NCBI GenBank assembly: GCA_027627705.1
Contig: CP091242.1
Location: 2,344,677 to 2,408,676 of the forward strand
DNA length: 64,000 nt
Direction: 5' to 3'
Source of the DNA: Hyphomonadaceae bacterium BL14
GTDB taxonomy: Bacteria; Pseudomonadota; Alphaproteobacteria; Caulobacterales; Maricaulaceae
The translations under genes and the position numbers were made by a program. Positions 52,428 through 60,366 of this stretch are shown here, one piece after another. Numbering within the stretch: the stretch's first letter is position 1; each line of letters begins with the position of its first letter. The notes under the pieces are model-generated. The model worked only from the letters and a program-made list of their open reading frames with translations. It ran no database searches and had not been told where the DNA came from.

Positions 52428-53512
52428 TGGAGTTGCGCCCCACCTTGCCCCTCGGTGTTGTGGACAGCCCGCTCTTCGTGCCCGATGCCACCTATGGGGC
52501 GATCAAGGGGCTGGGTGCGGACGAGCTGCCGGCGGCGGGCGTGCGCGTCCTGATGGCCAACGCATTCCATTTGATGCGCTCACCGGGGGTGACGCGGATC
52601 AAGGCGCTGGGCGGGCTGAAAAAAATGATGGGCTGGTCCGGCGTGCTGATGACCGATTCCGGCGGCTTTCAGGCCCTGTCTCTGATCCGGGAGAATGCCG
52701 GGCGCGGGCGAATCACGGCGCGTGGGCTGGACTTTGCTTTCGAGGACGGCGCGAAAGTGCAGCTCACCCCGGAAAAAGCCATCACCACCCAGCTGCGTCT
52801 GGGCGGGGACATATTATTCTGTCTGGATGACTGCACCCGGCCCGAGGACCCCGAGGCCGAGCAGGTCCTGTCTGTCGAGCGCACCATCGCCTGGGCGCGC
52901 GCCTGCAAGGATGCCTTCGCCGCCCAGCTGGGCAAGCGCGAGCGCGATCCGGACCGGCCCCGCCTGTGGGGCGTGGTGCAGGGCGGGCAATCGCCGGACT
53001 TGCGCCGACAGTGCGCTGAAGCCCTGCTGGAAATCGGGTTTGACGGGTACGGCTTCGGCGGCTGGCCGCTGGATTCCGATGGCAAGCTGCTCACCGACAC
53101 GCTGGCGCTGGTGCGTGATCTGATCCCGGCGCAGTTTCCGCTGCACGCGCTGGGCGTCGGCCACCCGGTCTCGGTCGCGGCGTGCGGGCGCATGGGCTAT
53201 ACGCTGTGCGACAGTGCCCTGCCGACACGGGACGCCCGGCGCGGGCGCCTCTACTGCTTCCGTGGCGATGTTCCCGCGATTGAGGGCGATGACTGGTTCA
53301 AGACCCTGTACCTCGCCGACGAGGTGCATGCGCGCAATGACGCGCCGATCTCGGAACAGTGCGAATGCCTGACCTGCCGCACCTATAGCCGGGGCTATCT
53401 GCACCATTTGTTCAAGCGCGACGAACCGCTCTACTGGCGCCTGGCCACCATTCATAACCTCTGGTTCATGCGCCAGGTGACGGATCTGGTCGCGGCGGAG
53501 CGTGCGGCGTGA
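52427..53512 (+). CDS. Divergent tRNA-guanine transglycosylase (Tgt) paralogue
   Basis: The 361-residue TIM-barrel protein keeps the Tgt catalytic set: MTDSGGFQ (75-82, Asp77), LDDC (133-136), VVQGGQSPDLR, nucleophile Asp262 in CDSALPTRDARRG, and the zinc site C312, C314, C317 with H343. It departs from housekeeping Tgt in several blocks. NAFHLMRSPG replaces NTYHLxLRPG, and GGWPLDSDGK replaces the invariant G-G-L-x-V-G-E. Standard Tgt swaps guanine 34 of tRNA for queuine precursors. Altered blocks and its place between two rRNA-methylase-type genes suggest another RNA target. ATG at 52427 and GTGA at the end couple it to both neighbours. Confidence 0.85.
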   Translation: MELRPTLPLGVVDSPLFVPDATYGAIKGLGADELPAAGVRVLMANAFHLMRSPGVTRIKALGGLKKMMGWSGVLMTDSGGFQALSLIRENAGRGRITARGLDFAFEDGAKVQLTPEKAITTQLRLGGDILFCLDDCTRPEDPEAEQVLSVERTIAWARACKDAFAAQLGKRERDPDRPRLWGVVQGGQSPDLRRQCAEALLEIGFDGYGFGGWPLDSDGKLLTDTLALVRDLIPAQFPLHALGVGHPVSVAACGRMGYTLCDSALPTRDARRGRLYCFRGDVPAIEGDDWFKTLYLADEVHARNDAPISEQCECLTCRTYSRGYLHHLFKRDEPLYWRLATIHNLWFMRQVTDLVAAERAA

Positions 53513-54327
53513 GCGCGCCGGAGCCGGGCGCATCCAAACCAGGCGCGCTGGACGAGGTGGTGGCGCAGGTGCGCGCGGCGTCGAAATCGCGCGACATCCT
53601 GCCTGCGCTGATCGAGCGGCTGGCCGCGCGCGAGCTGTCCGCCGGTATCGCTCCGCGCGAGGCGGTCAAGCGGGTCAAGCGCCAGCTCCACCAGTCGGGT
53701 GGGGCGTATTTTGCCGGCAAGCCGGCCTATGCCCGCTGGTTGAAGGCGCTGGAGGCGGCGGACTCGGACGCGCGCCAGGCCGAGCTCAAGCGCCAGTTCA
53801 CCATTCACCGCTCCATGGCAGAGCGCGCCGGATCGCTGGAATCCTATTACGCAGGGCTGTTTGCCGGGATTGATGCGCCGTCCTGCGTCCTTGACGTCGC
53901 CTGCGGGCTGAACCCGCTGGGGCGGCCGTGGATGCCGGTGCAGCCGGAGCGATACCGCGCCTGTGACATCTATCTCGACATGCTGGATTTCGTGGCGCGC
54001 GCCTCGGTGCTTTCAGGCTATGGGGTCGAGACCTTCGCTCACGATCTTGCTGCCGGTGCGCCGGACGAGGATGGCGCGGATGTGGTTCTGGCGCTGAAAA
54101 CCCTGCCCTGCCTAGACCAGATCGAGCCGGGTGCGGGCGCGCGGCTCGTCGCCGGGCTGACGGCGCGCCACATCATCGTGACCTATCCCCTGCTGAGCCT
54201 GGGCGGGCGTGAGAAGGGCATGGACGCCCATTACCGGCGCAGTTTTGAGGCTGTCGCACACGCGAGCGGGCGTCAGGTGTCGGAATTGTCGCTGCCGGGC
54301 GAGCTGGGCTTCCGCCTGTCGCGCTGA
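53509..54327 (+). CDS. 16S rRNA (guanine1405-N7)-methyltransferase family (Rmt/FmrO type)
   Basis: The 272-residue protein matches the aminoglycoside-resistance methylase family along its length. It has an N-terminal helical rRNA-binding domain with AVKRVKRQLHQSGGAYF (~52-68), HRSMAER (100-106), the SAM motif VLDVACGLNPLGRPWM (127-142), ACDIYLDMLDF, LALKTLPCLDQ (193-204) and VTYPLLSLGGREKGMDAHYRRSFE (224-247), ending in ELGFRL. Known members methylate N7 of G1405 in helix 44 and block gentamicin/kanamycin-type drugs. Base composition matches the chromosome, so it is resident, not newly acquired. GTG start overlaps the Tgt-like stop. The 3' end overlaps rsmI by 55 bp, tail to tail. Confidence 0.85.
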   Translation: MSAPEPGASKPGALDEVVAQVRAASKSRDILPALIERLAARELSAGIAPREAVKRVKRQLHQSGGAYFAGKPAYARWLKALEAADSDARQAELKRQFTIHRSMAERAGSLESYYAGLFAGIDAPSCVLDVACGLNPLGRPWMPVQPERYRACDIYLDMLDFVARASVLSGYGVETFAHDLAAGAPDEDGADVVLALKTLPCLDQIEPGAGARLVAGLTARHIIVTYPLLSLGGREKGMDAHYRRSFEAVAHASGRQVSELSLPGELGFRLSR

Positions 54328-55055
54328 CGCTTTTTCGTTCCGGCGTCGGGGTCAGGCGGCGGCACGCTGGCGCCGTCGAACACCACCATCACCTCGCCGC
54401 GTGGCGGCTCGGGGAAGCGGGTGATCAGGGCGCTGACCGGTCCGCGGGCCGTCTCCTCGAACATTTTCGTGATTTCCAAGCATACCGCGGCCTCGATATC
54501 GCCGAACACGGCCAGCGCATCCTCCAGCAGGCCTGGCAGACGGTGGGGGGCCTCCATCATCACTAGCGTCGCCTGATGGCGCCGAGCGCGGTCCAGCCAG
54601 TTGCGCCGCTGGCCGCTCTTGCGCGGGGGAAAGCCCAGAAACACGAACTCGTGGGGGGGCAGATTGGACAGAACCAGCGCGCTGAGCACCGAGGACGCGC
54701 CCGGGATCACCCGTACGGGCAGCGCGCGCTCGTACACGGCGGCCACCACACGAAAGCCCGGATCATTGATCCCTGGCATGCCGGCATCGCTGCACAGCGC
54801 CACGGTCTGTCCGCGCGCGATCAGATCGGCAATGCCGCCAGCGCTGTGGCGCTCATTATGGTCGTGGCAGGCGATCAGGCGCTGGGGCGAAATGCCGTAG
54901 TGATCCAGAAGCTTGCGCGTATGGCGCGTGTCCTCGGCAGCCACCACGTCCGCCTCCTTGAGGATGCGCACGGCGCGGTAGGTCATATCTTCCAGGTTGC
55001 CGATGGGCGTGGCCACCAGATAGAGCGTTCCGGGCTCCTCGCGTCCATCCATCAC
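54273..55055 (-). CDS. rsmI: 16S rRNA (cytidine1402-2'-O)-methyltransferase
   Basis: The 260-residue protein is a tetrapyrrole-methylase-fold SAM enzyme with TLYLVATPIGNLEDMTYRAVRIL, AAEDTRHTRKLLDHY, LCSDAGMPGINDPGF and VRVIPGASSVLSALVLS, followed by FVFLGFPPRKSGQRRNWL and APHRLPGLLED, all RsmI. It 2'-O-methylates C1402 in the decoding centre. The C-terminal tail is basic and short. Usually rsmI adjoins yraN and an lpoA-like gene. Here it converges on the Rmt-type gene with 55 bp overlap. GTG 55055 has AGGAG seven bases upstream, with ATG 55052 as alternative. Confidence 0.93.
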   Translation of the reverse strand: MMDGREEPGTLYLVATPIGNLEDMTYRAVRILKEADVVAAEDTRHTRKLLDHYGISPQRLIACHDHNERHSAGGIADLIARGQTVALCSDAGMPGINDPGFRVVAAVYERALPVRVIPGASSVLSALVLSNLPPHEFVFLGFPPRKSGQRRNWLDRARRHQATLVMMEAPHRLPGLLEDALAVFGDIEAAVCLEITKMFEETARGPVSALITRFPEPPRGEVMVVFDGASVPPPDPDAGTKKRQRDRRKPSSPGSDNSDT

Positions 55056-55182
55056 AAGCGTGCTCCTGGCTCGCCGCCGGTCAGGGGCAGGCTGCTAACA
55101 GCTTATCAGAGAAAACGGAAGCCGGGTCGGGCGGAACCGCCGCGCGTGCAGCGGATGCAGCGGCTGTGCCCATGGCGGCCAG

Positions 55183-55824
55183 TTGGGTGCGGCCGCCGGA
55201 TCGGGCCGGCCCTTTGTCAATTTCACGCCCAGCCAGGCCGCCGACATTGCCCCGATCGAGGCGCTGGCGCGCGCCCACGGCGCGCCGCTGGCGGGCAAGG
55301 ATGGCAAGACTGGCCAGACGCTGGTGAAGACGGCGCTGGCACCGGCCCTGCGCGACCGGGCTTTGCGTGTGGAGGGGTGGTACTCCACAAATCTGCTGGG
55401 CAATCTGGACGGCTATGTGCTCGACGATCCGGACTCGCGTGCGTCCAAGATCGGTGCCAAGCGGTCGGTTCTGGACCAGATTCTGGGCTATACGGTGGAC
55501 AACCACATCATCAATATCTGCTACCATCCGCCCAAGGGCGACATGAAGGAAGCCTGGGACAGCATCGACCTGGCCGGATTTCTCGGTCAGCCCATGCAGA
55601 TGAAGATCAACTTCCTGTGCGCGGACTCCATCCTGGCGGCGCCCCTGGTGATCGAGCTGGCGCGCCTGTGCGATATCGCCCAGCAGCGCGGCCTGTCCGG
55701 CTGCATCCGCGAGTTCGCCGTGTTCTTCAAATCGCCCCAGGGCTTCAACGGCACCGTGCCTGAGCATGGGTTTCACGCCCAGCAATCCATGCTGGACGCC
55801 TGGCTGGCCCGTCACGCGCAGTAG
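55183..55824 (+). pseudogene. Inositol-3-phosphate synthase, C-terminal half only
   Basis: The 213 codons match the catalytic C-terminal part of myo-inositol-1-phosphate synthase: GRPFVNFTPSQAADIAPIEALA, LAGKDGKTGQTLVKTAL, WYSTNLLGNLDGYVL, SKIGAKRSVLDQIL and INFLCADSILAAPLVIELARL. The N-terminal NAD-binding Rossmann portion (over 100 residues, including GxGGNN-type loop) is absent. Upstream DNA up to the rsmI start carries no in-frame continuation and only a TTG as start. It is therefore a 5'-truncated remnant, probably cut when rsmI was placed here. It cannot be an active synthase. Confidence 0.78.
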
Positions 55825-55837
55825 GCCGCACGGGCGT

Positions 55838-56353
55838 CTAGCCGTCGCGCTTGGCCTGGGCTTTCTTGATCTGCTGAGACACCCGCCCGGCCTCGCGCGG
55901 ATCGGCGATCTGCTCGCGCTTGTCGCTGGTATTCTTCTGCATGCCCTTGCCGGCGGTGCGCGATCCCGGACGCGCGGTCTTCGGGGCGGCGCGCTTCATG
56001 GCCAGCGCCTTCTTCATGCCCGACCGGGTCTCCTCGCGTCCGGCAGACGCGCTGCGCCGGGCATGTTCGGCGTTCAGGCGCTTGAGCGCGCTGGCCAGCG
56101 CCGCGGCTTTTTCCCTGGACCCCAGATTATCGGCTGCCGGCTTGGCGCCCTGGGCCTGGGCCTTGCCGCGCATCTCGCGGCGCTGGCGCTTGGAGATATC
56201 CAATGCGCGCTGGCGGCGTTCGCGCACCAGCTTGCGGGTGTCGGCCAGCGTCTTGTCGTCCAGCGAGGACAGGGCGGGGTGGTGCGAACGCTCGACCAGC
56301 TCCAGCTCATCCTTGGTGAACAGGCGGGCTTCGTCCTTGCGGCTGACGGCCAT
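55838..56353 (-). CDS. Small highly basic protein of unknown function
   Basis: The 171-residue protein is rich in Lys, Arg and Ala. It starts MAVSRKDEARLFTKDELELVERSHHPALSSL, and runs through helical basic stretches (KLVRERRQRALDISKRQRREMRGKA) to an almost unstructured Lys/Arg tail. Nucleic-acid binding is plausible. I recognise similar uncharacterised proteins in alphaproteobacteria but no function. GGAG precedes ATG 56353. Confidence 0.65.
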   Translation of the reverse strand: MAVSRKDEARLFTKDELELVERSHHPALSSLDDKTLADTRKLVRERRQRALDISKRQRREMRGKAQAQGAKPAADNLGSREKAAALASALKRLNAEHARRSASAGREETRSGMKKALAMKRAAPKTARPGSRTAGKGMQKNTSDKREQIADPREAGRVSQQIKKAQAKRDG

Positions 56354-56485
56354 GGGCTTGTCTCCTTCAATCAGACGTCTTGTCCTATCATCCTTGTAAA
56401 TCGCGCCCATTGCAAAGGCGCGGCGTTGCTAAGGACTGGTCGGTGGAGCGGGCGTTCGAGGCGGTGGAGCAGGAGAGACGCCTGC

Positions 56486-57096
56486 TCAGCGTACGGACCC
56501 TGGCTCGCTGTACGCTGAAAGGTCACCCGTATAGTCCCGCCTGATCCATGCGGGAGGGCCGGGACGGACATCAACCAGCCGCCCCTGGTCAAAGGTGAGG
56601 ACAAGCTTGGGGCTCTGCGCCGCCACCGAGTTGTCATAGACGAGACCTTTGTCGGCCAGCCTCACCGCTGCCGGGACAAGCCGGGCCGTCCGGTTATGCC
56701 GCTCGCGGATTTTCGTTTCCGGAACAGAGTGTCCGCCCGTCGCGCTCCGGTAAGCAACTCGCGCCACGGAGAGGTCGGGGCTGTCGATCCCCACATGCAT
56801 CACCCAGACGGTGTAGCCCTGCGCTCGCGCCGCCTGCACGAGTTCAAGCTTTGAGGGATGCGAGAACACGGCCTCCGTGACGAAGTCACGCCCTGCGAGA
56901 GCATCGCGTTGCGCCTCTCGGTGCCGATCTCGGCGGCCTTGTATGCGGCCTACGGGCTGGGATCGCAGAGCTCGTCGCGTTGAATTATGTCGGCATTGAT
57001 GAAGGGAGCTTTGAAGGCGGGCGCCACACGGGTCAAATACAAGGCCGATTTGCCGGCGCCGTTCGGGCCGGCGAGCAGTATCAGGGTCGGATTCAT
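56486..57096 (-). pseudogene. Zeta-type toxin (UDP-GlcNAc kinase family), broken
   Basis: From ATG 57096 the frame reads NPTLILLAGPNGAGKSALYL (Walker A), PFINADIIQRDEL, then a TAG stop where family members continue (AAYKAAEIGTERRNAML). After LSQG a one-base loss shifts the frame, and the protein resumes RDFVTEAVFSHPSKLELVQAA, VWVMHVGIDSPDLSVARVA, RERHNRTARLV and LVYDNSVAAQSPKLVLTF. All zeta-toxin landmarks are present, but the gene has one nonsense codon and one frameshift. Zeta toxins phosphorylate UDP-sugars and poison cell-wall synthesis. It lies 89 bases after an intact antitoxin gene. Confidence 0.82.
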
Positions 57097-57185
57097 TCCT
57101 CAGGCGGAGCGTCCGCTTGGACGATCCTGCCCGACGCATCAAGGCCGGGCGCTTGCCCGCTCCCGCGCAGCTTGGCAAAGAACGC

Positions 57186-57452
57186 TTACTCGTCCGGGCC
57201 GGGCTCGGACATCCTGACGAGAAAGCGCTCAGACCAGATCGCTTTTTCGTCTGCGGAGAGGCGGCCTGTCTCGAGTTCACCACTGAGCGCCTGCGAGATT
57301 TTTGCGTGATCCAGTCTGCCTGATCGCTCAATGGCGCGGCCAAGACGCGCCCAGTGGGTGATCTGGCCGGCGAGCGACCGGCTCTGCACTTCGGCTTCGG
57401 TGCGCGCATCGTCGATGAGCGACTCGTCGGCGAATTTGACAGACTTGGCCAT
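57186..57452 (-). CDS. Antitoxin of the ParD/TraY-like type, partner of the broken zeta toxin
   Basis: The 88-residue protein begins AKSVKFADESLIDDARTEAEVQSRSLAGQITHWARLGRAIERSG, a ribbon-helix-helix DNA-binding pattern common in antitoxins linked to zeta-like toxins in proteobacteria. An acidic toxin-binding C terminus follows. ATG 57452 has GGAGGTG in front. It remains intact although the toxin gene downstream is dead, so it now serves at most as a regulator or as protection against related toxins. Confidence 0.75.
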   Translation of the reverse strand: MAKSVKFADESLIDDARTEAEVQSRSLAGQITHWARLGRAIERSGRLDHAKISQALSGELETGRLSADEKAIWSERFLVRMSEPGPDE

Positions 57453-57473
57453 AGGGCACCTCCAGTCATCAAA

Positions 57474-57490
57474 GGTGGCGTTTTGCCACC
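57474..57490. promoter_or_regulatory. Operator-like inverted repeat of the zeta-toxin operon
   Basis: GGTGGC-gtttt-GCCACC, 22-38 bases upstream of the antitoxin start, where the antitoxin would bind to repress its own promoter. Confidence 0.55.
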
Positions 57491-57551
57491 CGAGTGTCAA
57501 GGCGTCAGCAATTGGCGTATCCTGACCGCGATCTGCGCCCATCGCGGCAAT

Positions 57552-57587
57552 AAAAAACCCCGGAGCCGTGAAGGACTCCGGGGTTTT
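57552..57587 (-). terminator. Rho-independent terminator of etfBA
   Basis: Ten-base stem AACCCCGGAG / CTCCGGGGTT with a ten-base loop. T-runs flank it on both strands (AAAAAA before, TTTT after), so it can stop transcription from either side. It lies about 30 bases after the etfA stop. Confidence 0.92.
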
Positions 57588-57617
57588 GCAATGTGCCCGC
57601 CGGGAAGGCTTGGGAGC

Positions 57618-58559
57618 CTAGTAGCCAACCTTGCCGAGCTCTTCTTCCAGCTCGGGGACGGCCTTGAACAGGTCTGCGACCAGGCCGTAATCGGCGACCT
57701 GGAAGATCGGGGCTTCCTCATCCTTGTTGATGGCAACGATGACCTTGGAATCCTTCATCCCCGCCAGGTGCTGGATGGCGCCCGAAATGCCCACGGCGAT
57801 GTAGAGCTGGGGCGCGACCACCTTGCCGGTCTGGCCGACCTGGTAGTCATTCGGCACGAAGCCCGCATCCACCGCCGCGCGCGAGGCACCCACGGCGGCG
57901 CCCAGCTTGTCGGCGACCTTCTCGATGATGGCGAAATTCTCGCCCGAGCCCATGCCGCGCCCGCCGGAGATCACGATCTTGGCACCGGCGAGTTCCGGGC
58001 GGTCAGATTTGGACAGCTCCTCGCCGACGAATTTCGAGACAGGCTTCGGTGCCGGGGCCTCAATCGTCTGGACTGACGCCGAGCCGCCATCGCCGGCCTT
58101 TTCGAACGTGGTCGGACGCACGGTGATGACTTTTTTGGCATCCCTGGACTTCACCGTCATCATCGCATTGCCCGCATAGATGGGCCGCACGAAGGTGTCG
58201 GCGCTTTCCACCGAGGTGATGTCGGAAATCATGGCCACATCCAGCATGGCCGCGATGCGGGGCATGAAATTCTTGCCCGATGTGGTGGCCGGGGTGAGGA
58301 TCGCGTCATAGCTGTCAGCGATGCTCAGAACCAGCGCCTCCATGGCCTCGGCCAGGCGCTTTTCCAGCCCGTCCGCCTCGGCGTGCAGGACGGTTTTCAC
58401 GCCGTCGAGCTTCGCTGCAGCCTCGGCCACGGCCTTGGCGCCCTTGCCGGCGACCAGGACATGAATGTCCCCGCCGATTTTGGCGGCGGCGGTGACCGCG
58501 GCGCGCGTGGCGTCATTCAGGGCGGCGTTGTCGTGTTCGGCAATAACCAGGACGGACAT
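57618..58559 (-). CDS. etfA: Electron transfer flavoprotein alpha subunit
   Basis: The 313-residue protein has the alpha-ETF N-terminal domain ([18 protein letters not shown]) and the FAD-binding C-terminal domain with [91 protein letters not shown]. It accepts electrons from acyl-CoA dehydrogenases and passes them to ETF-ubiquinone oxidoreductase. Its ATG overlaps the etfB stop by one base. Confidence 0.97.
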   Translation of the reverse strand: MSVLVIAEHDNAALNDATRAAVTAAAKIGGDIHVLVAGKGAKAVAEAAAKLDGVKTVLHAEADGLEKRLAEAMEALVLSIADSYDAILTPATTSGKNFMPRIAAMLDVAMISDITSVESADTFVRPIYAGNAMMTVKSRDAKKVITVRPTTFEKAGDGGSASVQTIEAPAPKPVSKFVGEELSKSDRPELAGAKIVISGGRGMGSGENFAIIEKVADKLGAAVGASRAAVDAGFVPNDYQVGQTGKVVAPQLYIAVGISGAIQHLAGMKDSKVIVAINKDEEAPIFQVADYGLVADLFKAVPELEEELGKVGY

Positions 58560-59308
58560 TACAGCACCCCCGCTTCATTCTTCAGCTTGGAGACGAGCTC
58601 GGCGACGCTCTCCACCTTCACGCCGGCCTGGCGCTTGGGCGGCTCGGCGACTTTCAGCACTTCCAGGCGCGGCGCGATGTCGACGCCGTAATCGTCAGGT
58701 GTTTTCGCGTCGATGGGCTTGCGCTTGGCCTTCATGATGTTCGGCAGCGACGCATAGCGCGGCTCGTTCAGGCGCAGATCGGTCGTGACGATGGCCGGCA
58801 GGGCGATATGGATGGTCTGCAAACCGCCATCAATCTCGCGCGTGACTTTCAGCCCGTCACCGTCCTTCTCCACCTTGGAAGCAAAGGCCGCCTGCGGCCA
58901 GCCCAGCAGGGCGGCGAGCATCTGGCCGGTGGCATTGGTGTCGTCGTCAATCGCCTGCTTGCCCAGAATGACCAGGCCCGGCTGTTCCTCTTCGACGATA
59001 GCCTTGAGGATTTTGGCCACAGCCAGCGGCTCGACAATGCCGTCGGCGGCGACATGAATGCCGCGGTCGGCACCCATGGCCAGCGCCGTGCGGATCGTCT
59101 CCTGCGCCTGGGCCGGACCGACAGAGACGGCGACGATTTCCTCGGCCAGTCCCTTCTCCTTCATGCGGATCGCCTCTTCCACGGCAATCTCGCAGAACGG
59201 ATTCATGCTCATCTTCACATTGGCCAGATCGACCCCGCTCTGGTCCGGCTTGACGCGGACCTTCACGTTATAGTCGACCACCCGTTTGACGGGGACGAGG
59301 ATCTTCAT
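58559..59308 (-). CDS. etfB: Electron transfer flavoprotein beta subunit
   Basis: The 249-residue protein starts [19 protein letters not shown], and has [46 protein letters not shown] and the recognition-loop region [22 protein letters not shown] that inserts into acyl-CoA dehydrogenases. AMP is bound structurally. ATG 59308 is used. First gene of etfBA. Confidence 0.97.
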   Translation of the reverse strand: MKILVPVKRVVDYNVKVRVKPDQSGVDLANVKMSMNPFCEIAVEEAIRMKEKGLAEEIVAVSVGPAQAQETIRTALAMGADRGIHVAADGIVEPLAVAKILKAIVEEEQPGLVILGKQAIDDDTNATGQMLAALLGWPQAAFASKVEKDGDGLKVTREIDGGLQTIHIALPAIVTTDLRLNEPRYASLPNIMKAKRKPIDAKTPDDYGVDIAPRLEVLKVAEPPKRQAGVKVESVAELVSKLKNEAGVL

Positions 59309-59503
59309 CAACGGCTCCGGTGCTTTCTGGTTGAACGTCTGGATCGCTGGTGCGGTGCCCGTCAGGCGCGCCGCTGTCAGCGCTGGAATCTAGGCGCGGA
59401 ACCTGCCCCCGCCACCTGTCGATGTCAACGGACGGTGCACAAATGTCCGGACAAATAGAACCGGCCGCCCGGCGGCGGGTCCGGCAGGGCCATAAACGCG
59501 CAC

Positions 59504-59529
59504 GGCCGGCGCTCGGGGGAGCGCCGGCC
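59504..59529. terminator. Strong hairpin after the YceI gene
   Basis: GGCCGGCGCTC-gggg-GAGCGCCGGCC, an 11-base perfect stem, 57 bases past the YceI stop on the minus strand. No T-run follows, so it may be an RNA-stability or factor-dependent structure rather than a simple terminator. Confidence 0.5.
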
Positions 59530-59585
59530 GGCAGGGATAGGCGCCGCCTCGGGGAGGGGCAGGCGCAAGGGTCGTTGGAGAGCGG

Positions 59586-60194
59586 CTATTCTTCGTCGGT
59601 GACCAGGGCCAGCTCGGTCTCGATCTCGATGGTGATCGCGTCCGACACGTTGGGCACGGCAAAGCCCATGCCCCAGTCGGAGCGCTGGATCACGCCCGAA
59701 GCCGAGAAGCCGGCCACTTCGCGCCCGCTCATCGGGTGCGGGCCGCGTTGGTTCAGCGTCACGTCCAGCGTGACCGGTCCGGTCTGGCCCAGAAGGGTCA
59801 GTTCACCGGTCATCACGCCGGTTTCGCCGTCTTCGGTCTGAAACCCGGTGCCGACGAAGCGTGCCGTGGCGTGCTCGGCGATGTTGAACAGGTCAGGCGA
59901 GTTGAGGTGATTGACGAAGCGGTCCTGGTCCGCGCCCACCCAGAAGCCACCATCCAAATTGAAAGTGACGTCGACGGTGGAGTTTTCCGGCGCTTCGAAA
60001 TCCAGGATCAGCACGCCGTCATAATCGGTGAAATGGAGCGACTGGCGCGACAGGCCCAGATGGTCCCAGGTCGCACGGATCGTGGTGTGGCTCTTGTCGA
60101 ACGCATACTCTTGCGGTTCGGCGAATGCCTCGGCGGACAGGGCCGGGGCGAGGAGGAAGGCTGCCAATGAGGCGGCTGCATAGGCGGTCTTCAT
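59586..60194 (-). CDS. YceI-family periplasmic lipid-binding-like protein
   Basis: The 202-residue protein has a signal peptide (~1-25, AEAFA), then the lipocalin-like YceI beta-barrel: YAFDKSHTTIRATWDHLGLSRQSLHF, VTFNLDGGFWVGADQDRFVNHLNSPDLFNIAEHATARFV and GELTLLGQTGPVTLDVTLN. Family members bind polyprenoid ligands or respond to pH/osmotic stress, and some assist cytochrome b561-type proteins. ATG 60194 gives the expected signal peptide. It is divergent from an ArsR-type gene. Confidence 0.9.
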   Translation of the reverse strand: MKTAYAAASLAAFLLAPALSAEAFAEPQEYAFDKSHTTIRATWDHLGLSRQSLHFTDYDGVLILDFEAPENSTVDVTFNLDGGFWVGADQDRFVNHLNSPDLFNIAEHATARFVGTGFQTEDGETGVMTGELTLLGQTGPVTLDVTLNQRGPHPMSGREVAGFSASGVIQRSDWGMGFAVPNVSDAITIEIETELALVTDEE

Positions 60195-60331
60195 GGGACG
60201 TCCCTTTGCTCTGCGAGTGATCACACGGACCAATGCGGCCATGCGCCGCACGCCTCAGGAGATATGGGCGCAACAGCGCGGGCGCCAGAGGGGGGGCGCG
60301 AAAACCTGTCTTTCCGGTGCGGAAACGCCGC

Positions 60332-60359
60332 TTGACTCATTTAGATAATTAGCTAAATA
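60332..60359 (+). promoter_or_regulatory. Promoter with operator in the spacer; likely leaderless transcript
   Basis: TTGACT, 16 bases, TAAATA, with start expected at or within a base or two of the ATG at 60367. An inverted repeat ATTTAG-N8-CTAAAT (60339-60358) fills the spacer and -10, ideal for repression by the ArsR protein encoded next. No ribosome site precedes the ATG. Confidence 0.6.
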
Positions 60360-60366
60360 ACAATTC

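Noticed and set aside
52427..53512. Tgt-like protein as a DpdA-type DNA 7-deazaguanine insertion enzyme
   Set aside because: DpdA is longer and comes with dpdB-K or phage deazaguanine genes, none of which are here. The neighbours point to RNA.
53509..54327. Rmt-type gene as recently acquired plasmid-style resistance
   Set aside because: Base composition and codon use match the surroundings, it is coupled to its neighbours, and no IS or integron is adjacent.
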